Positions 35,970 to 43,864 of a stretch of 64,000 nt of DNA are shown in pieces; within the stretch, counting starts at the first letter, position 1; each line of letters opens with the position of its first letter. The notes beneath the pieces were generated by a model that ran no database searches, had not been told where the DNA came from, and worked only from the letters and a program-made list of their open reading frames with translations. Source of the DNA: a virus; the IMG/VR virus record IMGVR_UViG_3300025759_000085, positions 1-64,000 of that record; one strand, 5' to 3'. A program made the position numbers and the translations under genes.

Positions 35970-38760
35970 CTTCGTCTAAATCAACTTCAGAACAATCTAC
36001 ACAAAACACGTGTGTTAGTGGCATCTTGGTTGATGTACCTTTAGTAAGCCTTATCTTTTCATACTTACCTTTAAACTTAGCTTTCAATTCGTCTATCAAT
36101 GAACTGTAATTTATCTGTTGTTTAGCAGCCCATGCTTTCAATACTTTAGGTATTATGTATAACTTCTTAACGTCAGTCTCATAACGACCTACCAAGCGAA
36201 TACGAGGATCAGCTTCAGGTATAACTAGGTCGTCCATACCATTGCCCTGATTCTTACGCATATCATCAGTGCTTTTAATTTTTAGTATGCTACCCCAATG
36301 CTCGTGCACAAAGTCATTCAATGTGTCAGCCGTAGAAGCTATCATATCGCTAGCCATAGTCTTATTCTCTTTTAATAAGCGTAGGGCGTACCTAAAAAAG
36401 CCTTCTTTGTCATACTCTAAGAACCCAAGTTCACTAGCCAACATAAACCCTGCTACAGTAACGGTAGAACCTGCTGACCAATGCCTTTCCTGTGCAGTAA
36501 GCTGTGCTCCTGCATCTAACTTCTGCTGTACTTCTTGTAGTAGGTTTATAACTCTATCCATGTTCTGCATCAGGTATTGCAGATAAGGTACGCCTACAAT
36601 CCCATATATGTTTTGAGAGTTAGACTGGTGTTTGTCAGTCAGGTGCTTAGTCTTTGTCTCATCAAATAACTTAACAGCTTTTGTTTCTAGCATACGAGCC
36701 GCTTCGGCCTTCGGAGCATTCTTGAAAGCACTTATTCGTTCAATGACACTAGTGTTACCTGTAGATATAGATAGTAAACTCCACGGCTCACCCCGATGTC
36801 TCTCTGTGTTCGCGCTACCTGCCATCCTGTTACGTTGCCTACCACTAGATAGTTGATATATTAAGTCAGATAGTTCTTCACCCTTGGCGTTTGTTAACTC
36901 ATCAATGTAATAAGGTAAGTTCTTGTATACCTCACCACGTAACATCAATGAATTCTGCGTATCTTTTGCTTCGACTACTAAGGTCTTTGGATTGCCCCAA
37001 ACAGACGCTCCTACGTACATAGCAGTGGTCTTACCTAGTCCAGACTCCTTACTATGAACGTGTAAGCTCGAACATGCGATGGGCATTAACGCCATAAGTG
37101 GTGAACCGAAAGCACTAGCTACTATATATTGGTGTAACTCAAAGCCATCACGGTTATAGAAGTTAGCCATTTCTTTCCACTGCTCTAGCGTACCTTTTGG
37201 TTTGAACGCACTCATCAAACCTGCTGTAGCTTTAGATGGTGGGTTACTCTTTACACCATTTCTTGATATTTCTTGATTGCCTAAAATGAATGCACTGTGT
37301 GTATCATCAGTCCAACCAAACTGGGTACGAGCCAAGTCAGCTTTTGTAGTAGCTTGCAACTCGTTAATCCAAGTAGTCATATAAGTCATAAGTTTATCCA
37401 TCTTTGTTATTGCCACGCCTTGCATGGACATCTGTTTTCTAAATTCTTCTCTTGAAGTTACTGCTGTAAGTGGAACTGTAAATTCACGTACACCGTCCTG
37501 TGGTAGGTGTAAACGTATTACCACAACTTCCCCTAGTTCGACATCTACAATACGACTGACGATGTAAATGTCGTTGTGGTATATAAGTTCCTCAGTAGGA
37601 TCACCTTCTTCATCTGTGGTACGTATATATACACCACCACTAGCGCCACGTATATATGGCTTTGGGTATGTAGGAATTACATACGTAGTAGTAGGTGTGT
37701 TTGGTAGATCAAGTGCAGGTACTTCTACTATATTATCTTCTTCGGTAGCTTCTTTTATGCTACCACCTAACGATATAGGTGACTTGATCTTGCCCCAGTG
37801 CGGACACTTGGTACATACATCAGGCTTGAACTCATCAAAGTGTGCACATTGATAAGGCCCTTTAATTTTGTCAAACTTATCCTGTGTTTCTTCTGCTGAA
37901 TACTCAGGGTGATTCTTAGACATAACGTGTGCGGCTTTCTGCCCATCAGAACAGAACTTAGCTATAGACAGCCCTGCTCGCCACATAGGCTCACTACACT
38001 CATCCTGATTTACTACTATGTTAACTAACTGCGCACAGCTAGATTCTCTAGCAATAATATCTTTAAATTTGAATTGTTTGTTTCCCATCAACGCATCCAT
38101 AACTGCGCTGTTAGGCATAGGCTCAAGTGACTTTGTTTCTACCTTATCCGCACCAATGCACTTAGCAAACTCATCTAGCGTCACATACTCTGGTACATGC
38201 TCACTAAAGAATGTTACTTCTGTTGGTGGTTCAGTCTTATGATTGTGCGTAGTAGGTATACGCAGTACACGAGCCGCATCGGCAGTTACTGATGGGTCAA
38301 CAATAAACCCATGATTTTTACATAGCTGTTTAAGGTGCTCGGCTACAGGCTTCCACGTTTCTTTGCTAACAGGTTCAGACAAAGGCCAGTAACAATGTAC
38401 CCCTCTACCTGAATCAACTAACAAAGGTCTTGGTAGTTCAACCTTCTTACAAAATCTTTGTAGGGCTTGTAATCCCTCTTTCTTCGTTGGATAATCTCTG
38501 CCTTCCCCGCAGTCGATGTCCATAAAGAAAGACTTTAACTGTTTTACGTTGTCAGCTACACGAGTACCACTTTCTTCAAACGTAGCCAGTGCAAAGTATG
38601 GGCTATACCCACGAGCATCTAGCTTACGTGCTTCTTGTAGTAACGAATCATAGTCTGTATGAAACGTTTGTGGCCTGTCATTTTGTCCTAGCTTAACAGC
38701 AAATAAACAGTAGTACCCGTCTTCCCCTGTGACGTGCCGCAAAAATACTTCTGCATCCAT
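35956..38760 (-). CDS. Primase-helicase: AEP-type primase fused to DUF927 helicase
   Basis: A 934-residue protein. Residues about 1-200 form an archaeo-eukaryotic primase domain: FMDIDCG gives metal ligands Asp81 and Asp83, SGRGVHCYW carries His122, and DAARVLRIPTTHN follows at 161-173. A Cys/His cluster at 305-321 (C305, H307, C316, C319, H321) may bind zinc. Residues about 370-800 are a DUF927-type P-loop ATPase with Walker A GLGKTT (574-579) and Walker B YYIDEL (Asp620, Glu621), followed by a TGNTS sensor. The protein would open and prime the phage origin, replacing both host DnaB and DnaG. It is encoded in the same operon as the DNA polymerase and SSB. Confidence 0.8.
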   Translation of the reverse strand: MDAEVFLRHVTGEDGYYCLFAVKLGQNDRPQTFHTDYDSLLQEARKLDARGYSPYFALATFEESGTRVADNVKQLKSFFMDIDCGEGRDYPTKKEGLQALQRFCKKVELPRPLLVDSGRGVHCYWPLSEPVSKETWKPVAEHLKQLCKNHGFIVDPSVTADAARVLRIPTTHNHKTEPPTEVTFFSEHVPEYVTLDEFAKCIGADKVETKSLEPMPNSAVMDALMGNKQFKFKDIIARESSCAQLVNIVVNQDECSEPMWRAGLSIAKFCSDGQKAAHVMSKNHPEYSAEETQDKFDKIKGPYQCAHFDEFKPDVCTKCPHWGKIKSPISLGGSIKEATEEDNIVEVPALDLPNTPTTTYVIPTYPKPYIRGASGGVYIRTTDEEGDPTEELIYHNDIYIVSRIVDVELGEVVVIRLHLPQDGVREFTVPLTAVTSREEFRKQMSMQGVAITKMDKLMTYMTTWINELQATTKADLARTQFGWTDDTHSAFILGNQEISRNGVKSNPPSKATAGLMSAFKPKGTLEQWKEMANFYNRDGFELHQYIVASAFGSPLMALMPIACSSLHVHSKESGLGKTTAMYVGASVWGNPKTLVVEAKDTQNSLMLRGEVYKNLPYYIDELTNAKGEELSDLIYQLSSGRQRNRMAGSANTERHRGEPWSLLSISTGNTSVIERISAFKNAPKAEAARMLETKAVKLFDETKTKHLTDKHQSNSQNIYGIVGVPYLQYLMQNMDRVINLLQEVQQKLDAGAQLTAQERHWSAGSTVTVAGFMLASELGFLEYDKEGFFRYALRLLKENKTMASDMIASTADTLNDFVHEHWGSILKIKSTDDMRKNQGNGMDDLVIPEADPRIRLVGRYETDVKKLYIIPKVLKAWAAKQQINYSSLIDELKAKFKGKYEKIRLTKGTSTKMPLTHVFCVDCSEVDLDEDAET

Positions 38761-38794
38761 AATACATTCCTAATTCCGAGGGTGGAGATAGCAG

Positions 38795-38814
38795 GGGGGC
38801 AGTTGCCCCCTTTT
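38795..38814 (+). terminator. Hairpin between SSB and primase-helicase genes
   Basis: GGGGGC-AGTT-GCCCCC followed by TTTT on the plus strand. In the leftward transcript the same 6-bp stem has no U tract, so there it would be an attenuator or mRNA-stabilising hairpin rather than a full terminator. It could stop antisense rightward transcription. It fills the 81-bp gap between the two genes. Confidence 0.4.
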
Positions 38815-38841
38815 CGGTTATACCTAGCTAAGTTTGTGGGA

Positions 38842-39543
38842 CTAGTCGTCCCAGTCGTCTACGATTGATGCAAGATCAGCGTCAGTCTTTTTTGGTTTAG
38901 GTGTTGCTTTTTTACTGACTTTCTTTGGTTCAGGTGTATCACCAAACTCACCTTCAATAACATTGGTAGTAGGTTTAGCTTCAACAACCTCAAAAGGGTT
39001 ATCATCTTTCTGGAATGTAAAGCCACCTTCAACCTTACCGAATGGCGTGCTAGATTCCATAGGTACATATTTAATTACTTGTACCGCTTTCAAACGTAGT
39101 GAGATTCCTGCTTCACGCATGTTATAGGGCACAAAGATTACAGCCACATTGACTGTACTGCCTGTGGTTAACATGAAATCTTCTGGTAGTTTACTCCCAT
39201 TCGAGTCCACTTGTACAGGTTTAAGTGTAGCCTCTTTACCATACGCACCTTTCAACGTGGCTTTGTACACATACATACCATCGTCATCTTTGGTGAATGG
39301 ATTATCAACTTTCTCAGGCCACCCTTTTTCTTTGCGTTCCTCATACGCCTTACACATTTCAAGATACAAAGCCTTAGCTTGATCTTTTGTCATACGAAAT
39401 TTAATCTCGTATTTAGCACCATCGTCAAACGCGGTACACGGTACAGTGCGATTTTCTGCGTTATCAAAACGGTATGGTTTATTGATACGAGGCCAAAGAG
39501 CCTCAACGTTTTCTATAATATAACTGCTATTTGTATTAGCCAT
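38842..39543 (-). CDS. Single-stranded DNA-binding protein (T7 gp2.5 / DUF2815-like)
   Basis: A 233-residue protein with an OB-fold-like beta core to about residue 165, including GISLRLKAVQVIKY. A motif PFGKVEGGF follows at 167-175, then a Lys/Pro-rich linker (205-220) and an acidic C-terminus LASIVDDWDD. A beta core with a flexible linker and acidic tip is the layout of gp2.5-type SSBs, whose tail recruits polymerase and helicase. Family identity is by recall. It lies in the replication operon 12 bp downstream of the related zinc protein. Confidence 0.65.
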   Translation of the reverse strand: MANTNSSYIIENVEALWPRINKPYRFDNAENRTVPCTAFDDGAKYEIKFRMTKDQAKALYLEMCKAYEERKEKGWPEKVDNPFTKDDDGMYVYKATLKGAYGKEATLKPVQVDSNGSKLPEDFMLTTGSTVNVAVIFVPYNMREAGISLRLKAVQVIKYVPMESSTPFGKVEGGFTFQKDDNPFEVVEAKPTTNVIEGEFGDTPEPKKVSKKATPKPKKTDADLASIVDDWDD

Positions 39544-39554
39544 AATTAATTACC

Positions 39555-40214
39555 TTAGTTTGCATTTATATCAAACCCACCTTCCACTTTACCGAAGGGT
39601 GAGGGTTCACTAGTTACAGGGACGAATGATGTGATAGCACGTTTTGTATCTTCGTGTACCACCATCTCTGCTATCTTTAGCCCATCACCTTTGTCAATAG
39701 GTCGCATAGGTTTAAAATAAAGTTTTGGAACAACACTATCTTTATCAAACGTAATGTTTGTAACGACAGCAATAACAGACGTATCATGTGAAGATAGGTG
39801 GCGAGCATACTCTTGCATACCCATGTTACCGCCTTGCGCTCTGCCGAATATAGAACTGGCAGGTATCTGCAACTGATACACCTCTTCGAGATCTCCTTCA
39901 AACACAACAGCAAGTCGTTGTTGAAACCGACAAGCCCTACCACCATGCTCACCAGAACCACGTACATTCTGTGTACAGTCCATACACCTACGTGATTGCA
40001 CGTTATCCTCTGATACCTTGGTAGAGGGTCGTTGTGTATCATCAGACCAACAGACTGGCGCAGTAGACTTGTTAGGGTCAAACTCATTACCAAAATATGA
40101 TCTTGATACAGGCGCGGCATTCACGATGATTACATTTACCATATCACCTAAAGGGGTTTCTTGCCCATCAGCAATATCAGTAAACGTACCACCACGTATG
40201 CTCAACCTTCTCAT
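39555..40214 (-). CDS. Zinc-binding protein related to the adjacent SSB
   Basis: A 219-residue protein. It has a beta-rich N-terminal part, then four cysteines (C55, C77, C80, C95; RRCMDC...RACRF) suited to a structural zinc, then another beta region. It ends PFGKVEGGFDINAN; the nine-residue PFGKVEGGF is identical to the motif in the neighbouring SSB, which suggests a shared partner or common ancestry. A role in replication or recombination mediation is likely from context but unproven. Its ATG overlaps the stop of the helix-turn-helix gene upstream. Confidence 0.55.
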   Translation of the reverse strand: MRRLSIRGGTFTDIADGQETPLGDMVNVIIVNAAPVSRSYFGNEFDPNKSTAPVCWSDDTQRPSTKVSEDNVQSRRCMDCTQNVRGSGEHGGRACRFQQRLAVVFEGDLEEVYQLQIPASSIFGRAQGGNMGMQEYARHLSSHDTSVIAVVTNITFDKDSVVPKLYFKPMRPIDKGDGLKIAEMVVHEDTKRAITSFVPVTSEPSPFGKVEGGFDINAN

Positions 40215-40459
40215 TAGAAGTCCTCGTCTAACATGTCAGTGCCAAACTCGTAGTCACTGACCGCCTCTTTTTCTACCGAATCTTTATTGGTATTCAAAAA
40301 GGCGTTTTCAATCCCTTGAAGGTTGTAACGATAAGTGTTACCGATCTTCACATACATATCCGCAGGGATCTTGCCTTTACGCAACCACTGCCTGACTGTG
40401 TGTTTAGATACACTAAACTTATCTGCTACGTCACCGATTGGAACAAAATTATCTGACAT
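40214..40459 (-). CDS. Helix-turn-helix protein, MerR/excisionase-like
   Basis: About 81 residues from the second of two adjacent ATGs (40459). AGGAG lies 6-7 bases before it but only three before the first ATG. Residues 4-50 (FVPIGDVADKFSVSKHTVRQWLRKGKIPADMYVKIGNTYRY) form a winged helix-turn-helix of the AlpA/Xis/MerR class with the WLRKGKIP turn and a wing. The C-terminus is acidic. There is no integrase in the window, so regulation of the operon or a DNA-bending replication role is more likely than excision. Confidence 0.65.
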   Translation of the reverse strand: MSDNFVPIGDVADKFSVSKHTVRQWLRKGKIPADMYVKIGNTYRYNLQGIENAFLNTNKDSVEKEAVSDYEFGTDMLDEDF

Positions 40460-40857
40460 CATTTTCTCCTTACTGATACAACGTATTCAGAATCTACGTT
40501 AAGACCTTTAGGTACAAGGTCGGGGTTCTCTTCCAAAAACTGTTTCATGTTGCCCTGATTCACACGTTTATCTAACAGTTCAGGCGCTTCATGCTCAAGA
40601 ATAAACTCGTGCATTGAAGACCAATCACTAGTCCAATAGCGTGTACGAGCAGAACGGTAAAACAATCCCGCAGAAGTTCTTACACTATCGACACCTTGAT
40701 CTTCACAGTAGTCCAGTAAAGCACGCTTTACCTTATCCAACTGCTCCAATAACTCAGCATCTTTCTCTTTAAACTCTGCCGATAACTCGCTACGCTTATC
40801 TTTTATCTTCAAATAAACAGTAGTTAACTTCTCAGCAGTCAGTTTTTCTTCACTCAT
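40459..40857 (-). CDS. Coiled-coil phage protein, possibly Gam-like
   Basis: A 132-residue protein from ATG 40857, supported by GGAG six to seven bases upstream. A longer frame to 40935 has no ribosome site and runs into the helicase gene. Residues 8-50 are a charged helix (KIKDKRSELSAEFKEKDAELLEQLDKVKRALLDY), followed by a compact alpha/beta region (SVRTSAGLFYRSARTRYW). The helical N-terminus and GLF-R-TR pattern are reminiscent of nuclease-inhibiting Gam-type proteins, but this is weak. Its TGA lies within the ATGATG start of the next gene. Confidence 0.5.
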   Translation of the reverse strand: MSEEKLTAEKLTTVYLKIKDKRSELSAEFKEKDAELLEQLDKVKRALLDYCEDQGVDSVRTSAGLFYRSARTRYWTSDWSSMHEFILEHEAPELLDKRVNQGNMKQFLEENPDLVPKGLNVDSEYVVSVRRK

Positions 40858-40906
40858 TTTACGCTCCTTTACAAAAGGGATAGACAACATAGCGTATGAT
40901 TGTGTA

Positions 40907-42442
40907 CTAGTCAAGTATTTCTTTATATAAGTCAATCATTTTTGTGTGTATGTCTATTCTATTGTCCAATAATGTGTAAACACGTTTCTCTACGTAAGAT
41001 CCTTGTAGGTGGACAACTGTACACTTTTGATCCTGACCTGATCTGTGCACCCTAGCATTCGCTTGCGCGTACGTTTCTAACGAACTGGTGGGCGACCACC
41101 ACACCACAGTGTTTGCCGCTGTAAGTGTTACACCGTGTGCCGCAGACTGTGGTTGGATAACTAAAACTTTTGGGTCGTCTTGTTCTTGAAAGCGTTTAAA
41201 TATATCAGTACGTTTGGGTGCAGGTACATCACCATTGATTACCTCTGTGGTTATACCATCTTTCCTTAACTTGTCAGTGAGTAACTGTATGGTATGTCTG
41301 AAAGGTACAAAGACTAGAACTTTCTTACTTGACTCATCAATGACCTCACGTAGCACCTTATATCTTTTAGTTATATCAAACTCTAATGACTCACCAGTAT
41401 CGGTATATACAGCGCCAGATGATATTTGGAGTAACTTGTTCATGTTTACTGCCGCATTTGCAGCGGTGATTTGCTCTCCTGCTGCTTGCATAATCATCTT
41501 ATTCTTTAATTCTTTGTAGTATTTATTTTGTTGCGCAGTCATGTCGACTTCACGCTTAACATAAACCATAGGTGGTAAATCTAGGCACTCTTCTTTGGTG
41601 TAACGTATGGCAGGTTGTAAGACTCGATGCACCCTGTCAGTAGCATCATCTTTTGGTATCCACTTAAAGTTTGTTACCTTGACCATGACTTGATCTCGGA
41701 AAGACCCAAAGAAACGAGGTAGTGCTGTTGGGTTTACAAGTTTGGCTATACCAAACGCATCGGTTGGGCTTTGTGCCGCAGGTGTACCTGTCATCATCCA
41801 CAGCCAAGTATCTTTACCTACTAACTTGTTTAGTGTCTTCCACCGTTTAGTCTGTACATTCTTATAGTGTGTAGCTTCATCTACAATAATTAAATCAAAG
41901 CCACCACATTGTACAGATTCTTGTACAATCTCCACACCATCGTAATTTATTATCACGTACTCAGCGTCACCTTCTATTATCTCTTTACGCTTCTTAGCTG
42001 AACCATACGCTACGTCAACCTTGCGGTGCATAGCAAAGTTAAACAAATCGTTACGCCATGCTGATTCCATAATAGATAGAGGACATATAACTAGCACTCT
42101 GTTTATCTTGCCCTGATCTAATAAATAATCTGATGCCCAAATAGCACTGGCTGTCTTACCTGTACCTTGCTCGTTAAAACAAAATGATTTTTTATTTAGT
42201 GTAAAGAAACTTGCTGTGGCTTTTTGGTGTTCGTACGGATCGTATCTACCTGTCCACTCATACTTACCTTCAATAGGTGAAGGCGCGTTGATACCTATGT
42301 TACGTAATACTTGCACTTCATCAACTCCCCAATTAACTAATACTTCATGTTCTGATAACTTCTTACTCTTTGGTATAACACTCGTAACCCGCCCGGGTGA
42401 TCTCAGGTTAAGTAACAGTGCGCGGTTATCTACTATCTTCAA
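40907..42442 (-). CDS. SNF2-family DNA helicase/translocase
   Basis: A 511-residue superfamily 2 ATPase. Motif Q/I region: YEHQKATASF and EQGTGKTASA (Walker A Lys96). Motif Ia is VLVICPLSI. Motif II is VDEATHYKN (DEAT, 188-191). Motif III is WMMTGTPAAQSPTD. The C-terminal RecA-like lobe has QPQSAAHGVTLTAANTVVWW and motif VI QANARVHRSGQ near residue 460. All motifs needed for ATP hydrolysis are present. Such phage enzymes remodel DNA-protein complexes or aid replication restart. It is the compact single-protein form without extra recruitment domains. Confidence 0.85.
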   Translation of the reverse strand: MKIVDNRALLLNLRSPGRVTSVIPKSKKLSEHEVLVNWGVDEVQVLRNIGINAPSPIEGKYEWTGRYDPYEHQKATASFFTLNKKSFCFNEQGTGKTASAIWASDYLLDQGKINRVLVICPLSIMESAWRNDLFNFAMHRKVDVAYGSAKKRKEIIEGDAEYVIINYDGVEIVQESVQCGGFDLIIVDEATHYKNVQTKRWKTLNKLVGKDTWLWMMTGTPAAQSPTDAFGIAKLVNPTALPRFFGSFRDQVMVKVTNFKWIPKDDATDRVHRVLQPAIRYTKEECLDLPPMVYVKREVDMTAQQNKYYKELKNKMIMQAAGEQITAANAAVNMNKLLQISSGAVYTDTGESLEFDITKRYKVLREVIDESSKKVLVFVPFRHTIQLLTDKLRKDGITTEVINGDVPAPKRTDIFKRFQEQDDPKVLVIQPQSAAHGVTLTAANTVVWWSPTSSLETYAQANARVHRSGQDQKCTVVHLQGSYVEKRVYTLLDNRIDIHTKMIDLYKEILD

Positions 42443-42750
42443 TTTTTATTCTCCATAAGTTAACCTCGTAAAACGGTGTCCGTTTACGATAACTTGTTAC
42501 GACGTACATACTTACATTTCTTGCGCCCGTAAAAATAGCGCAAACCAAATAACCCAGATAACCCAAATAACCGTGGAACCCAGTGATGGCCCCTTGTCGC
42601 TACAGATGGGGCTAGGTCTGCTATGTGGGACTTTAATCAATACCCAAAGCTAACTCGATTTTTGTGGTTATACAGCACCGCAAAGGAGGAGGAACGAACC
42701 ACGTTGTTTAACGACGCATCAAGCTAAGCGTCTGACACACCAAGCAAAAA
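42443..42750 (-). other. 308-bp gap with 9-bp repeats and an unassigned open frame
   Basis: No gene with a standard start and ribosome site is seen. On the minus strand there are three 9-bp direct repeats (GGGTTATTT / GGGTTATCT / GGGTTATTT, about 42547-42573) and a GC hairpin around 42588-42613 (GCCCC...GGGGC). One frame, about 42634 down to 42489, is open for some 50 codons and reads protein-like (ending RKKCKYVRRNKLS), but it has no ATG/GTG/TTG. Another frame has a TTG start and a hydrophobic segment. This may be a decayed gene or a leader for the helicase cluster. Confidence 0.3.
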
Positions 42751-42990
42751 CTATTTCTTGGGCTTATGCCCATTCCTAGATCTATTCTTACTAGGACTTT
42801 CTAATCTATATCCGTCCTTGTTACTGCCACCATTCTTTAACATCTTGTTGTGGCTTATATCTTTACCTTTGCGTGCGGCTTTACCATTCTTTTTATCAAA
42901 TGCACGCCTAGCACGTTGGCGTTCCATACGTGCCTCGAATGCTTTACTCCCTACTGGAGCGTTTACTTGTTTGGCTCTTTTACGTCTCAT
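42751..42990 (-). CDS. Small basic HNH-like protein
   Basis: A 79-residue, very basic protein (Lys/Arg/Asn). Residues 40-78 (KGKDISHNKMLKNGGSNKDGYRLESPSKNRSRNGHK) follow the H...GGSN...S..NR pattern of small HNH endonucleases, but only part of the usual metal-binding set is clear. It could be a nicking enzyme or simply a DNA-binding relic. It starts on the stop of the RecB-like nuclease gene (TAATG), linking it to the replication/nuclease block. Confidence 0.45.
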   Translation of the reverse strand: MRRKRAKQVNAPVGSKAFEARMERQRARRAFDKKNGKAARKGKDISHNKMLKNGGSNKDGYRLESPSKNRSRNGHKPKK

Positions 42991-43661
42991 TAGTGTCTAC
43001 CATTATGCACGCATTCTGTAACAATGCAATGTCGTTTACATAACCCACTTTGGTGAGCATTCCATACATCTTTTTTCCAAGCCTGTTCCATGCGGTTGTA
43101 ATCAGCTAACCACTTCTCCCACATCTTACCAGCTTGATCTTTGCCATACGTTTCACGTATTAACTCGTTACATACTACAAATAAAAGACCGCCACGTACA
43201 GTCTCAATGTCAGGAAAATGTTTAAATACACACAACGCCATAAGTTCTAACTGTCCCTTGTCAGCATAACGTGTGTTCTTGCTTGTCTTGTAATCTATTA
43301 CCCAAGCAGTTTTGTTTTCTTCGTCAAGTATAACTAAATCAGCTATACCCCTGTACCAACAGTTATCGTCCCAGAACCCACAAGGTTCGAGGTCAGCCGT
43401 CAACCCCATCTCGTATTCACAAAGTTTGTTCCCCTGTTTCATGTTCAATGAATCTAGTGGGGCTTTTATATAATCGTACTCAGGGGGTAACGGCTTTCCA
43501 TCTCGAATGTACTCCTCTGCCGCTTCGTGCACAGCAGTACCATAAAGCATCGCCTCAGTCTCAGGCTCTTTATAATCCTTTGCTACCTTTAGATGATAAA
43601 ACTTCTTAGGGCATTGTTCAAAGGATTTAATTTTACTGAATGACCAAGGCGTAATACTCAT
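42990..43661 (-). CDS. RecB/Cas4-like exonuclease with probable Fe-S cluster
   Basis: A 223-residue PD-(D/E)XK nuclease. SFSKIKSFEQCPKKFYH (7-23) and YGTAVHEAAEEYI (40-52) carry the leading motif with His45. RGIADLV gives Asp108, and VIDYKTSK gives Asp123 and Lys125. Cys17 plus a C-terminal cluster C208, C212 and C217 match the four-cysteine iron-sulfur arrangement of Cas4/AddB-type nucleases. All nuclease residues are intact. It probably resects DNA ends in phage recombination or degrades host DNA. It overlaps both neighbours by one base. Confidence 0.75.
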   Translation of the reverse strand: MSITPWSFSKIKSFEQCPKKFYHLKVAKDYKEPETEAMLYGTAVHEAAEEYIRDGKPLPPEYDYIKAPLDSLNMKQGNKLCEYEMGLTADLEPCGFWDDNCWYRGIADLVILDEENKTAWVIDYKTSKNTRYADKGQLELMALCVFKHFPDIETVRGGLLFVVCNELIRETYGKDQAGKMWEKWLADYNRMEQAWKKDVWNAHQSGLCKRHCIVTECVHNGRH

Positions 43662-43864
43662 TACATGCTACCTACAGCCCAGATTATTGCCAATACACCT
43701 AGACCTGCTACAAGAAGTTCAGCTTGCTTGAAAGTGCGTTCCGTGTGTAGCCATTCCATAACAGAGTTACGTGCCTCTGTAATATCCTCTTGTAGTTCAT
43801 CAATAGCTTCATCAGCCGCTTCATGTGCTTCTTTAATTGCTTTTTCTATTTTGTCTTTAGCCAT
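43661..43864 (-). CDS. Small helical protein with C-terminal membrane anchor
   Basis: A 67-residue protein. Residues 1-48 are a charged amphipathic helix (IEKAIKEAHEAADEAIDELQEDITEARNSV...), and residues 50-66 (LLVAGLGVLAIIWAVGSM) form one membrane segment at the very C-terminus, a tail-anchored design. No family is recognised. Its overlap with both the polymerase gene and the RecB-like gene places it in the replication operon, so it might tether replication components to the membrane; that is speculation. Confidence 0.5.
   Translation of the reverse strand: MAKDKIEKAIKEAHEAADEAIDELQEDITEARNSVMEWLHTERTFKQAELLVAGLGVLAIIWAVGSM

Noticed and set aside
40214-40459. Excisionase implying a prophage module
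   Set aside because: The helix-turn-helix fits, but no integrase, attachment-site repeat or repressor/anti-repressor pair is seen; it is embedded in the replication operon.
42580-42620. tRNA-like hairpin in the 42.5-kb gap
   Set aside because: Only one GC stem is present; no anticodon arm, T-loop (GTTCGA) or CCA-proximal stem can be built.
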